DNA of 64,000 nucleotides from Muricoccus pecuniae (GTDB lineage: Bacteria; Pseudomonadota; Alphaproteobacteria; Acetobacterales; Acetobacteraceae): contig NZ_JACIJD010000007.1 in the NCBI RefSeq assembly GCF_014199205.1, positions 124,001 to 188,000 of the forward strand, read 5' to 3'. A model generated the notes under the pieces. That model saw only the letters and a list, made by a program, of their open reading frames with translations. It was not told where the DNA came from and did no database searches. Both the position numbers and the translations under genes were made by a program. The stretch's first letter is position 1; each line of letters starts with the position of its first letter. This document shows positions 17,131 to 25,864 of the stretch, piece by piece.

Positions 17131-18276
17131 TCAGGCCGGCTGGGAGACGGCGAATTCGGTGCGGATCAGCGCGTCGTGCTCGCCGATCGCGGGAACGGGG
17201 CCGAGTTCCGGCACCCGCCCGTCATGCAGGGCGGGCGGGGCGACGATGGAGGCGATGCCCCCCGGCGTGGCCACCTCCACGCGGCGCAGGGCGGGATGCC
17301 CCGCCAGCTCCGCCACGCCGTTGACGAAGCCGTAGGCCGTGCCGGCCGCATCGAGCCGCGCCGCCGCCTCCTCCCGCGTCAGCGCGCCGAGCACCCCGGC
17401 GACGAGCCCGTCCACCGTCGGACGGTTGGCGACGCGGGCGGTGTTGCTCCCGAAGCCCTCCCACCCGGGGAGATCGGGCTGGCCGAGCACGGCGTCGCAG
17501 AAGCGCGCCCATTCCCGCTCGTTCTGGATCGAGAGCAGCACCAGCGCCCCGTCCGCCGTCGCGAAGGCGCCGTAGGGGCAGATGGAGGGATGGGCGAGGC
17601 CCACGCGCTCCGGCGCGCGCCCCGTGCCCTCGAAGTAGAGGAGGGGGACGTTCATCCAGTCCGCCATGCCGGCGAAGAGGCTCACTTCCAGCCCCCGCCC
17701 GCGGCCGGTGACGGAGCGCCCGATCAGCGCCTCCAGCACCGCCGCGTGGGAGGCCATGCCGCAGGCGATGTCGCAGACCGAGACGCCCACGCGCCCGGGG
17801 CCGGCGGGGTGGCCGGTGATGGAGGCGAGCCCGCTCTCGGCCTGCACGAGCAGGTCATAGGCCTTCATCCCGGCATAGTCGTGGCCCGTGCCGTAGCCCG
17901 TGATGTCGAGGGTGATGAGCCGGGGATGGCGGCGACGCAGTTCCTCCGAGCCGAAGCCCGCCCGGGCGGCGGCGCCGGGGGCGAGGTTCTGGATGAACAC
18001 GTCCGCCCGCTCCAGGATCCGGTGCAGCAGGGCGGCGTCGCCGGGGTCCTTGATGTCGGCGACGAGGCTCTGCTTGCCCCGGTTGAGCCAGACGAAATAG
18101 CTGGAGAGCCCGTGGACGGCGGCGTCGTAGCCGCGCGCGAAGTCGCCCTCGGGCCGCTCGATCTTGATCACCCGCGCCCCGGCATCGGCCAGCCGCGCGC
18201 TGCAGAGGGGGGCGGCCACCGCCTGTTCGAGCGCGACGACCAGCAGGCCTTCCAGCGGCCTTTCCGCCCCGCTCAC
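17131..18276 (-). CDS. CaiB/BaiF family III CoA-transferase
   Basis: A 381-residue family III CoA-transferase, first gene of the three-gene operon. The N-terminus has the fold pattern (RPLEGLLVVALEQAVAAPLC, then AGARVIKIERPEGDFARG), followed by YFVWLNRGKQSLVADIK. KAYDLLVQAESGLASITG near residue 150 holds the Asp expected to form the acyl-anhydride intermediate. It moves CoA between two carboxylic acids; members act on formate/oxalate, carnitine, mesaconate or succinate, and the substrate here is unknown. A damaged gene of the same family lies at 22.6-22.9 kb. The 253 bp upstream shows no clear promoter. Confidence 0.92.
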   Translation of the reverse strand: MSGAERPLEGLLVVALEQAVAAPLCSARLADAGARVIKIERPEGDFARGYDAAVHGLSSYFVWLNRGKQSLVADIKDPGDAALLHRILERADVFIQNLAPGAAARAGFGSEELRRRHPRLITLDITGYGTGHDYAGMKAYDLLVQAESGLASITGHPAGPGRVGVSVCDIACGMASHAAVLEALIGRSVTGRGRGLEVSLFAGMADWMNVPLLYFEGTGRAPERVGLAHPSICPYGAFATADGALVLLSIQNEREWARFCDAVLGQPDLPGWEGFGSNTARVANRPTVDGLVAGVLGALTREEAAARLDAAGTAYGFVNGVAELAGHPALRRVEVATPGGIASIVAPPALHDGRVPELGPVPAIGEHDALIRTEFAVSQPA

Positions 18277-18529
18277 GACTGCCCCGGCGCCCGCTCGTCA
18301 CGGGCGCGCCCGGCCCGGGGGCGGGGCGGCATCGGGGGGGCGGCCTGGTGCGTCATCGTTCCTCCAGCAGCGCTCGTCCGGCGCTTTCCTCGCCGCCGTC
18401 CCCGGGGAGGGGGAGGCGGCGGTCATCCGTCCGCCACTCTGGCCGGGGCGGGCCGGAACGTCCAATGGGTTCCCGGATCGATTCAGGAAGCCAATGGTGG
18501 AAGCGCGCTGCCCCGCCCCGGGGCCCCGG

Positions 18530-21500
18530 TCAGTCCCCGGCGGCGACCGCCTTATCCAGCAGCGCCCCGATGCAGGCCGCGATCTGCGGTCCGGAGGTCG
18601 GCTTCCGCAGGAGGGTGAAGCTGCCGCCCCCCGCGCCCTCCATGGCGAGCTCCGCGGCCTTCGTCACGTAGCCCGTGAGGAGGATTGCGGGCAGTTCCGG
18701 CCGGCGCCGCTGCGCCTCGCGGATCACCGAGAGCCCGTCCATCCCCGGCATGGAGAGGTCGGAGACGATGATCCCCACGCGTTCCCCGTCGTCGAGCAGG
18801 CGGATCGCGGCCTCGCCCTCGGCCAGGGAGATCACCGTGAAGCCCTCCGCCCTCAGCTCCTCGGCCGTGACCTCCCGCACGATGGGGTCGTCGTCGACCA
18901 GCAGGACCCGGACCTTGCGGGCCGGCATGCCGGGCAGCTCCTCCTCGTCCTGCGCCGTGTGGGAGGCCGGGCCGGGGGCGAGGGGGAGCCAGAGCGTCAC
19001 GCACGTGCCCCGCCCGGGGGTGCTCTCGATGTGCAGCCCGCCGCCGCTCTGCTCGGCGAAGCCGCGCGCCATGGCGAGGCCGAGGCCGGTGCCCTTGCCC
19101 GTTCCCTTGGTGGTGAAGAAGGGCTCGGTCACCCGCGCCAGCACCTCGGGCGGCATGCCGGCACCGTCATCCGTGACCGCGAGGCGGATATAGGGGCCCG
19201 GGTTCAGCGGGACGGGCCCGTCCTCCCCCCGGATGTCCAGCGCGGCGGAGAGGGTGAGCGTCCCACTCCCCTCCATCGCGTCCCGCGCATTCGTCGCGAG
19301 GTTGACCAGCACCGTCTCGAGCTGGGCCTTGTCGGCCGTCAGCAGGGGCAGGCCGGGCGGCGCCTCGACCCGGATGCCGATGCCGGTGCCGAGCGTGTGG
19401 GTCAGCACCTCCCGCATGCCGGCGAGCAGGTCGATGGGGTTCACCGGCTCGGTCCGGAGGTCACCGCGGCGGGAGAAGCTCAGGAGGCGCCGCGTGATGG
19501 CGGCACCCCGCGCCGCGGCATCCAGGATGAGGCGGGCATGCCGGCGCACGCCTTCCGGCTCCTCCGCGCGCCGCTGGATGAGCGAGGCGCCGCCCTGCAC
19601 GGCCTGGAGCACGTTGTTGAAGTCGTGCGCGATGCCGCCGGCGAGCTGGCCCAGGGCCTGCATCCGTTCCGCATGCGCCAGGCGCCCCTGCGTGTCCTCC
19701 AGGTCGCGCGTGCGCGCCTCGACGAGCCGCTCCAGCTCCTCGTGGGAACGCTCCAGCACGGCCTGGGCCTCGCGCCGCCCGGTGATGTCGGCATTCATGC
19801 CGATCCAGCCGGTCACCGACCCGTCCTCGGCCAGCAAGGGGGTGGCGCGCGCCTGGGTCCAGCGATAGCCGCCGCTGCGGTGGCGCAGGCGGTACTCCGT
19901 GACATAGGGGCGCCGGTCCGCCAGGCAGCGGCGCCAGTGGGCGGTCATCGCCTCCCGGTCCTCGGGATGGACGGCGTCCAGCCAGCCCCAGCCCAGCCAT
20001 TCCGCCTGGCTCTGCCCGGTGAAGGCGCACCAGCTCGGCGAGGGCTCGTGCGTCGCGCCCTCGGCGTCGCAGGTCCAGACGGCCTCGGCCGAGGCCTCGA
20101 CGAGCGCGCGGAACCGCGTCTCGCTCTCCCGCAGCGTCGCCTCCGCCTGCCGGCGCTGCCAGGCGAGCGCGATGACGTCGCAGACGGCCTGGAGGAAGAC
20201 GACGTCCTCCTCCTCGAAATGGTCCCTCCGCGTGCTCGCGAGCGAGAAGGTGCCGAGCATCTCCCCGTCCCGCCCGAGGATGGGGTGGCAGGTATAGGCC
20301 CGCGCACCGACCGAGCGCAGGAAGGCGGCGCCTTCCTCCCGCTCGATCCGCGCCGAATCGGCCAGGAGCGGCAGGCCGGTCGAGGCGACGTGGCCGCAGA
20401 AGGCCTGCCCCATCTCCAGGCTTCGCACCCCCTCCAGGCGCTCTTCGGGCACGCCGAGCCCGGCGACGAACCGCATGGTGCCCTTGGCGGCGTCGACGGC
20501 GTAGTTGAAGGCGAGGCCGGCATCGAGCTGCGGCGCGACCTTGCGGAAGACGCTCGTTGCCAGGGCCGCCTCGTCGAGCCGCCCTTCCAGGGCGAGGCGC
20601 GTGACCTCCAGCAGCAGCGCGCGCCGCTCGGCCGCGCGCCGCTGCGCCTCCTCGCCGCGCCGGAGCTCCGTGAGGTCGACCACGAAGCAGGCCACCATGC
20701 CCGTCGCGCGGTCGAGCATCGCGAAGGAGAGCAGCACGGGCACGCGGGTGCCGTCGCGGCGGACATACTCCTTCTCGTAGGGGCGGCAGCGGCCGTCGGG
20801 CGCGGTCACCGCCTCGGCGATCGCCCTCTCGTCGGCGACCAGCCCCTCTGGCGGCGTCAGCTCGTCCCAGCGCACCTCGCCGGCCGCGAGGGTCTCGCGG
20901 TCCATGCCGATGATGGCGAGGAAGGCGTCGTTCGCCCCGTGGACCCGCCCGCCCGTATCGGAGCGGACGATGCCCACCGGGCTGGCGCGGAACAGGGCCT
21001 GCAGCTCCGTCTCGCGCGCGGCGAGCGCGGCCTCGGCCTCGGCGAAGCCGCGCCGCAGCATCTCCAGCTCCGCGATGCGGGCGGTAGGGATCGCCGCGGC
21101 GGAGCTTGCCCGCGCGAGGTTCCCGTCCTCCGCCAGCGCCTGCGCATGGGCTTCGAGCCGGCGCAGGGGCACGAGGATCGCGCGCGCCGCGAGGGCCGCG
21201 AGGCCCGCGCCGATGAGGATCGCCAGTGAGCCGCCGGCCAGCAGCGCCAGGAGCGGCCCGCGCCAGGCCGCGTCGAAGCGGGCGGCGGGCTCGGCGACGA
21301 AGACGGTCCAGCCCGGCGCATTGGGAACCGCGCGGAAGGCGATGACGCTCTCCGTGCCCTCCAGCGGGGTGGCGCGGTAGATCCCTTCCTCGCGTCCGAG
21401 ATACTTGGGCACCGCCTCGGCCGGGATATGGCGCCCGACGACCTTCTCATGGGTCGCGTCGGAGCGCGCGACGATCACCTGCCCGCTGTCGGCGACGGAG

Positions 21501-22207
21501 GCAAAGCTCCCCTCCGGCAGGCCCTGCGCGGCGAGGAGGTCGCGGAGCTGCTCCGTCTGCACCGCGGCGCCGGCGGTGAGGGCGACGCCGCCGCGAGGAT
21601 CCGGAACTGGAACGCCGACCGTCAGGAGCTTCGCGCCGGAGATGGCGCCGACCATGAGGTTGCTCACGGCCGGCTGGCCCGTGGTGAAGACGCGGTCGAT
21701 GAGGTCCTGCGCGGTGGTGCGGGGCAGGCGCGCGCCCAGGGGAAGGCGGGTCGAGAGGATGAGCTGCCCGTCCTCCCGGGCCACGAACATGGGCTGGCCG
21801 AGGCGCTGGGCCATGCTGCGGGCGTGGCGGTCCAGCGCGGCCAGGTCGGGGGAGGAGGGGTCGGGGCCGAAGGCGGGATGCGCGGCGAAGGCGGCGAGGG
21901 CGGCCGCCTGCCGGCCGAGCTCCCGGTCCACGGCCAGGGCGAGGGCGCGGGCGGTGTCGCGCAGGCGCGCCTCGGCCGCGGCCTGCTGGCCCTGCACCGC
22001 CCTCCAGCTCGCGACCGCCCCGAAGACGAGGGCCGGCAGGAGCACGGCGAGGACGAGAAGCAGGAGAAGGCCGGAGAGAGTCAGCCGCGGGACGTGCCGC
22101 CCGCCGCGCGGGGCCGGGGAGGAGCCGCGCGGGCCGGGGGCTCCGCCTGGGGCGCCGGGCAACGGGCGCGCGTCGGGGGAGCGGGTGAGGGAGGCGCGGT
22201 CGCTCAT
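18530..22207 (-). CDS. Hybrid sensor histidine kinase (Cache-PAS-GAF-PAS-HisKA-HATPase-REC)
   Basis: A 1225-residue membrane sensor. After a Pro/Arg-rich tail, helix 1 (about 41-67) and helix 2 (about 318-343) flank a ~250-residue extracytoplasmic Cache-like domain. Then come PAS (400-515), GAF (530-685), PAS (698-812), a HisKA domain with GGIAHDFNN (His861), a HATPase with NLATNARDAMEGSG and TKGTGKGTGLGLAMARGF, and a receiver domain (1098-1220) with DDD, phospho-Asp1150 (IIVSDLSMPGMDG) and Lys1202. The REC-terminated, HDFNN-type layout suggests intramolecular or phosphorelay output; no DNA-binding partner is adjacent. Its ATG overlaps the stop codon of an upstream ParD-type gene by 4 bases, so expression probably depends on that gene's promoter. 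Confidence 0.93.
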   Translation of the reverse strand: MSDRASLTRSPDARPLPGAPGGAPGPRGSSPAPRGGRHVPRLTLSGLLLLLVLAVLLPALVFGAVASWRAVQGQQAAAEARLRDTARALALAVDRELGRQAAALAAFAAHPAFGPDPSSPDLAALDRHARSMAQRLGQPMFVAREDGQLILSTRLPLGARLPRTTAQDLIDRVFTTGQPAVSNLMVGAISGAKLLTVGVPVPDPRGGVALTAGAAVQTEQLRDLLAAQGLPEGSFASVADSGQVIVARSDATHEKVVGRHIPAEAVPKYLGREEGIYRATPLEGTESVIAFRAVPNAPGWTVFVAEPAARFDAAWRGPLLALLAGGSLAILIGAGLAALAARAILVPLRRLEAHAQALAEDGNLARASSAAAIPTARIAELEMLRRGFAEAEAALAARETELQALFRASPVGIVRSDTGGRVHGANDAFLAIIGMDRETLAAGEVRWDELTPPEGLVADERAIAEAVTAPDGRCRPYEKEYVRRDGTRVPVLLSFAMLDRATGMVACFVVDLTELRRGEEAQRRAAERRALLLEVTRLALEGRLDEAALATSVFRKVAPQLDAGLAFNYAVDAAKGTMRFVAGLGVPEERLEGVRSLEMGQAFCGHVASTGLPLLADSARIEREEGAAFLRSVGARAYTCHPILGRDGEMLGTFSLASTRRDHFEEEDVVFLQAVCDVIALAWQRRQAEATLRESETRFRALVEASAEAVWTCDAEGATHEPSPSWCAFTGQSQAEWLGWGWLDAVHPEDREAMTAHWRRCLADRRPYVTEYRLRHRSGGYRWTQARATPLLAEDGSVTGWIGMNADITGRREAQAVLERSHEELERLVEARTRDLEDTQGRLAHAERMQALGQLAGGIAHDFNNVLQAVQGGASLIQRRAEEPEGVRRHARLILDAAARGAAITRRLLSFSRRGDLRTEPVNPIDLLAGMREVLTHTLGTGIGIRVEAPPGLPLLTADKAQLETVLVNLATNARDAMEGSGTLTLSAALDIRGEDGPVPLNPGPYIRLAVTDDGAGMPPEVLARVTEPFFTTKGTGKGTGLGLAMARGFAEQSGGGLHIESTPGRGTCVTLWLPLAPGPASHTAQDEEELPGMPARKVRVLLVDDDPIVREVTAEELRAEGFTVISLAEGEAAIRLLDDGERVGIIVSDLSMPGMDGLSVIREAQRRRPELPAILLTGYVTKAAELAMEGAGGGSFTLLRKPTSGPQIAACIGALLDKAVAAGD

Positions 22208-22482
22208 GCGCCGGGCCCGGCCGGGGATGCCTCGGCCATCTCGGCAAGGGCCGTCTCGAGCAGTTCGGGCCGGATATCGGCGCCCGTTTCGGAGCGGTGG
22301 ATCGCCTTCCGCAGCGCGGCCCGGACCATGCCCATCGCGTCGCGCTCGGCCGCGAGGGCGGCCTCGTAGCGGCGAAGCGCTTCCCGCACCACCTCGCTCG
22401 CGTTCTGGTGCCGTCCGTTCCGGACCTGCTCGTCCACGAAGGCGGCGAGCCTGTCCGTGAGGTTGACGTTGCGGGCCGCCAC
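22204..22482 (-). CDS. ParD-type ribbon-helix-helix protein without a ParE toxin
   Basis: A 92-residue protein, counted from the GTG at 22482. The N-terminus ARNVNLTDRLAAFVDEQV, then NASEVVREALRRYE, is the ribbon-helix-helix DNA-binding domain of ParD antitoxins. ParD proteins normally begin just before this strand. A GTG at 22515 would add 11 residues, but it lies inside the proposed -10 element, whereas GTG 22482 has GAGGA just upstream. ParD is normally followed by parE; here the next gene, overlapping by ATGA, is the hybrid sensor kinase. It may act as an autoregulatory repressor of the kinase operon. Family is clear; toxin absence is seen only for this window. Confidence 0.8.
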   Translation of the reverse strand: MAARNVNLTDRLAAFVDEQVRNGRHQNASEVVREALRRYEAALAAERDAMGMVRAALRKAIHRSETGADIRPELLETALAEMAEASPAGPGA

Positions 22483-22512
22483 CGAGTCCTCACGAATTGG
22501 TGATGTGGGTGT

Positions 22513-22541
22513 CACATAGGGAATTTGTCAGGCTTTGACAA
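22513..22541 (-). promoter_or_regulatory. Promoter with overlapping palindromic operator for the parD-kinase operon
   Basis: Read on the minus strand, TTGTCA (22541-22536) lies 17 bases from TATGTG (22518-22513), a fair -35/-10 pair. The -35 box is one arm of a perfect inverted repeat, TTGTCA-N5-TGACAA (22525-22541 on the plus strand), with a further TCGACAA half-site-like word at 22542-22548. A ribbon-helix-helix protein bound here would cover the promoter. Predicted transcription would begin near 22506, leaving a short leader to GTG 22482. Confidence 0.55.
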
Positions 22542-22614
22542 TCGACAAAAACTCACGGGTAGGGTGAGGATCCTGACGCTTCTTCACTGATTGTTCATTC
22601 TTTTCTGCGCCGGT

Positions 22615-22924
22615 CAGGAGCCCGTTCGTGGCGCCGCGCAGGCGTACAATGTCCTCCGCGTCGTAGCCCGGTTCCGCCAGCCACCGGTCCGTATCGGCCG
22701 AGAGAGTGGGGCGGGTTTACGGGGCGCGGGATTGAGGTCGCCGAAGCGGAAGCGGGCATGAGTGATGCGCTGCGGGCCACCGGGCCCCTCCCACTCCGCC
22801 GCGCCCCGGGTGGCGAGTGCCGCCCCCACCGCCTCGTTCAGCGCCGCCCGGCCAGCACGTTCGTGAGGTCGAGCACGCGGATGCCGGAGAGAGGCAGGAG
22901 GCGGGGGATTGCTCGATCGGTCAT
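22615..22924 (-). pseudogene. Remnant of a family III CoA-transferase gene
   Basis: From ATG 22924 the minus strand reads a normal CoA-transferase start (LPLSGIRVLDLTNVLAG) and then stops within 28 codons. In another frame, without a gap, follow pieces that look like the C-terminal end of the same family: AALNEAVGAALATRGAAEWE, then HARFRFGDLNPAPRKPAP. A third frame gives ADTDRWLAEPGYDAEDIVRLR, the usual last helix. About 300 central codons are missing and at least two frame changes are present. It is a broken gene, seen directly by joining frames; the family match is from recalled motifs. An intact paralogue lies at 17131-18276. Confidence 0.7.
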
Positions 22925-22968
22925 GGCATCCCACCCACCCGCCGCTCCGGCGGGCGGCCGGCTCGCGG

Positions 22969-23967
22969 TCAGTAGGTGGCGAAGATCCGCGCGATCCCGG
23001 CCGGGTCGCGCGTGACGGTGAGCGCGAGGGCGAGGAGGATGCGCGCCTTCTGCGGCGAGAGGTTGTCGGCGGTGAGGAAGCCGAGGTCACGAAGCTTGCC
23101 GGTAGGGAAAACGCGCCCCGAGCCCGACCGCGTGGACTGGACGACGATCACCCCCCGCGCCGCCGCCTCGCGCAGCGGCTCCACCTCGCCCGGCGAGCAG
23201 AAGCCGGGGGCGAAGCCGGCGGAGACGATCCCCTGCGCGCCAGCGGCCAGGAAGGCCCGCACCGCCGTGCCGTCCGCCCCCGCATAGGCGTAGGCGATGT
23301 CCACCCGCGGCAGCGCCTCCAGCCCGCGGATGTCGAAGGGCGTGTCCGGCGCGCCCGGGCGAAGCGGGCGGCGGTAGAAGTTCACGCTGTCGCCGTCCGC
23401 CTGGCCCAGCACGCCGAAATCGGGGGAGCGGAAGGTCTGCATCCGGCCCGTCGAGGTCTTCGTCACCTCCCGCGCCGCCTGGATCTCGTCGTTGAGCACG
23501 ACGAGCACGCCCATCCCGCGCGAGGCCGGGTGCGCCGCCACGCGCACGGCGTTCACCAGGTTCAGGCCGGCATCGGTGGAGAGGGCGGAGGAGGGCCGTT
23601 GCGCGCCGACCAGCACGACCGGCACGGCCACCTTCAGCGTGAGGTGCAGCGCATAGGCTGTCTCCTCCAGCGTCGCCGTGCCGTGGCCGATGACGATGCC
23701 GGCGAGGCCGGGATCCTCCGCCACCAGCTGGTCGCAGAGCACGGCCAGCGCCTTCCAGCTGGGGAAGTGGATGTCGGGGCTCGGCACGGCGCTGAAGGCG
23801 ACGGGCAGGACATCGGCGACCCCTGCCACCTCCGGGAAGCGGGCGAGGAGCCCGGCCGCGTCCAGCATCGGTTTGCCGGAGGAGCCGTAATTCGTCGTGT
23901 CCAGCGGCCCCGCGCCCTGGGAGGCGATGGTGCCTCCCGTTCCGATGAAGGCGACCCGAGGCCTCAT
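22969..23967 (-). CDS. Asparaginase/glutaminase family protein with altered active site
   Basis: A 332-residue protein of the bacterial type I/II asparaginase fold. The first catalytic threonine is in FIGTGGTIAS, and the Lys of the triad is in EVTKTSTGRMQTFRS. The second motif, normally HGTDTxEET, reads GHGTATLEETAY, so the Asp that binds the substrate amino group is replaced by Ala. Family enzymes hydrolyse L-asparagine or L-glutamine to the acid and ammonia. This change suggests a different amide or D/N-substituted substrate, or weak activity. There is no signal peptide, so it is cytoplasmic. It lies downstream of a peptide-type solute-binding protein gene on the same strand. Confidence 0.88.
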   Translation of the reverse strand: MRPRVAFIGTGGTIASQGAGPLDTTNYGSSGKPMLDAAGLLARFPEVAGVADVLPVAFSAVPSPDIHFPSWKALAVLCDQLVAEDPGLAGIVIGHGTATLEETAYALHLTLKVAVPVVLVGAQRPSSALSTDAGLNLVNAVRVAAHPASRGMGVLVVLNDEIQAAREVTKTSTGRMQTFRSPDFGVLGQADGDSVNFYRRPLRPGAPDTPFDIRGLEALPRVDIAYAYAGADGTAVRAFLAAGAQGIVSAGFAPGFCSPGEVEPLREAAARGVIVVQSTRSGSGRVFPTGKLRDLGFLTADNLSPQKARILLALALTVTRDPAGIARIFATY

Positions 23968-24082
23968 GCCGAATGCTCCGTCCGGTGTGGAGCCCCCTGG
24001 TATCGGCCCCGGCCCCGCCTGGGAAGGGCAGCGGCCGCGGAGCGGCCCCGCACCGGAGAGGCCGGCGCGGGCGGAGGCCCCT

Positions 24083-25678
24083 CTACCGGCCGCGCCTCAC
24101 GCCCGTGGCCACGGTGTACTCGTCCGCCCGCGCCTCGTAGGCCAGGCCGCCGCGAAGGGCCCAGATGTTCTTCTGCATGTGCAGCGTGATGAGGGCCACG
24201 TCCTCCATCCCCGCGCGCATGGCCTGCTTGAACACCTCCTCGCGCTTCTCGTCATCCGCCGTGCGCAGACCCTCCTCGACGAGGGCGTCGACCCTGGCGT
24301 TGGAGTAGCCGCTGAAGTTCACCGTGCCGAAGCCCTTCTCGGGGATGCGGGTGGTGAGGTTCCCGCGCAGCGCGCTGGAGGGCTCGCCGCTCGTCGCCCA
24401 GCCGATCAGCATCGCGGACATGTCGTTGCGCGCCTGGCGCTGCGCCAGCACGGAGAAGGGCATCGCCTCCACCCGCGTCCGCACGCCGATGCGCTGCCAC
24501 ATCTGGCCCACGGCCTGGATGATCTGCGCGTCGTTCACGTAGCGGTTGTTGGGGCCGATGAGGCCGATCGAGAAGCCGTTGGGATAGCCGGCCTCGGCGA
24601 GCAGGGCCTTCGCGCGCTCCACGTCGAGGGCGGGCGGCGCCAGGTCGGGGATGTGGCCGTTGGCGCCGGGCGGCATCATCTGCCCGCTCGCGGTCGCGGC
24701 GCCCTGCATCACCCGGTCCACGATCGCCTGCCGGTTGATGCCGATGGAGAGCGCCTGCCGCACGCGCAGGTCCCGCAGCGGGTTCCTGTCCAGCTTCTCC
24801 CCGTTCGGGCCGGTGATGTAGGGGGAGACGTCGTGCGCCGTGTCGAGCTTGATGTAGATGGAGCGCAGGCTCGGGATCTCGGCGAAGGCGATGCCCGGGG
24901 TGCTCCGCAGCCGCGGCATGTCGGAAGGCGGCACGACGTCGATCATCTGCACGTCGCCCGAGAGCAGCGCCGCCACGCGCACGCCGTCATTCGGGATGAA
25001 GCGGTAGGTCACCCCCGTCCATTCCGGCTTCTCGCCCCAGTAGTCCTCGTTCCGTGCCATCACCACCCGGTCGTCGGGGGTGAAGGAGACGAGGCGGAAG
25101 GGGCCGGTGCCGATCACCGCGCGGCCGTTGTTGAAGTCGCCCGTGGTGACGCCGTCGCCGACGGATTTCGAGATGATGTTGACCTGGCTGAGGTCCTGCG
25201 GGAGCAGGGGATAGATGCCGGCCGTTTTGAAGCGGATCGTGTGCGGGTCGATGATCTCCGACGCGATGATCGCCCTGGTGTAGATGCCGAAGGAGCCCGG
25301 GCTGTTCACCACGTTCGGCACCCGCCGGAGGGTGAACACCACGTCCTCGGCGGTGAAGGGCTCGCCGTTGCTGAACTTCACGCCGCGGCGCAGCCTGAAC
25401 TCCCAGGTCGTGTCGTCCACCAGCCGCCAGGACTCCGCCAGGCCCGGCCGCAGCTGCGCCTTCGCGTCCCGGCCCACGAGCTGGTCGAAGAAGTGCTCCG
25501 CCATCATGTTGTTGGGCGAGAGCGTGTGGTAGTGCGGGTCGAGAGAGGTCGGCGGCGCCGCGACGGCGAGGTTCAGCATCGTGCCCTGCGCCCGGGCGGT
25601 TCCCCCGGCGATTAGCGCGGCGGCGGCGGGCAGGGCGAGGACGGCGCGGCGTGACAGCCGGGCGTTGATGCGGGCCAT
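24083..25678 (-). CDS. ABC transporter substrate-binding protein, peptide/nickel family (SBP family 5)
   Basis: A 531-residue periplasmic protein. The start ATG at 25678 precedes a signal sequence with twin arginines (LSRRAVLALPAAAALIAGG, then ARAQG). The mature start LNLAVAAPPTSLDPHYHT and the segment WEFRLRRGVKFSNGEPFTAEDVVFTLRR are hallmarks of DppA/OppA-type binding proteins. LLAEAGYPNGFSIGL lies in the C-terminal lobe. It should deliver peptides or similar solutes to a membrane permease, but no permease or ATPase genes are adjacent. It is divergent from an M20 amidohydrolase gene and upstream of the asparaginase-like gene, so an amide or peptide substrate is likely. The frame is open far upstream of the true start; that part is non-coding. 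Confidence 0.92.
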   Translation of the reverse strand: MARINARLSRRAVLALPAAAALIAGGTARAQGTMLNLAVAAPPTSLDPHYHTLSPNNMMAEHFFDQLVGRDAKAQLRPGLAESWRLVDDTTWEFRLRRGVKFSNGEPFTAEDVVFTLRRVPNVVNSPGSFGIYTRAIIASEIIDPHTIRFKTAGIYPLLPQDLSQVNIISKSVGDGVTTGDFNNGRAVIGTGPFRLVSFTPDDRVVMARNEDYWGEKPEWTGVTYRFIPNDGVRVAALLSGDVQMIDVVPPSDMPRLRSTPGIAFAEIPSLRSIYIKLDTAHDVSPYITGPNGEKLDRNPLRDLRVRQALSIGINRQAIVDRVMQGAATASGQMMPPGANGHIPDLAPPALDVERAKALLAEAGYPNGFSIGLIGPNNRYVNDAQIIQAVGQMWQRIGVRTRVEAMPFSVLAQRQARNDMSAMLIGWATSGEPSSALRGNLTTRIPEKGFGTVNFSGYSNARVDALVEEGLRTADDEKREEVFKQAMRAGMEDVALITLHMQKNIWALRGGLAYEARADEYTVATGVRRGR

Positions 25679-25864
25679 GGTCTTCTCCGTCACGGGGCGG
25701 CGACGGCGCTCTTCTCCCGGAGCCCCCGTCTGCGCGGCGGTATCCGCCGGGATTGCCGCATAGCCCGCCGGAAAGGTCAATGCGGGCGCACGGGGCGGGC
25801 GCCTGGGGTGGAACCGGTGCAGCGGCTCTGCCAGTCTCCCGGGCCAGACCGAGAGAGGGGATCC

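Noticed and set aside
18164-21229. Plus-strand open frame of about 1020 codons opposite the sensor kinase
   Set aside because: Antisense shadow of a protein with full domain architecture; no motifs or ribosome binding site of its own.
22204-22482. Complete parDE toxin-antitoxin system
   Set aside because: No ParE-like frame was found on either side; the next gene is the kinase, and upstream is a CoA-transferase remnant.
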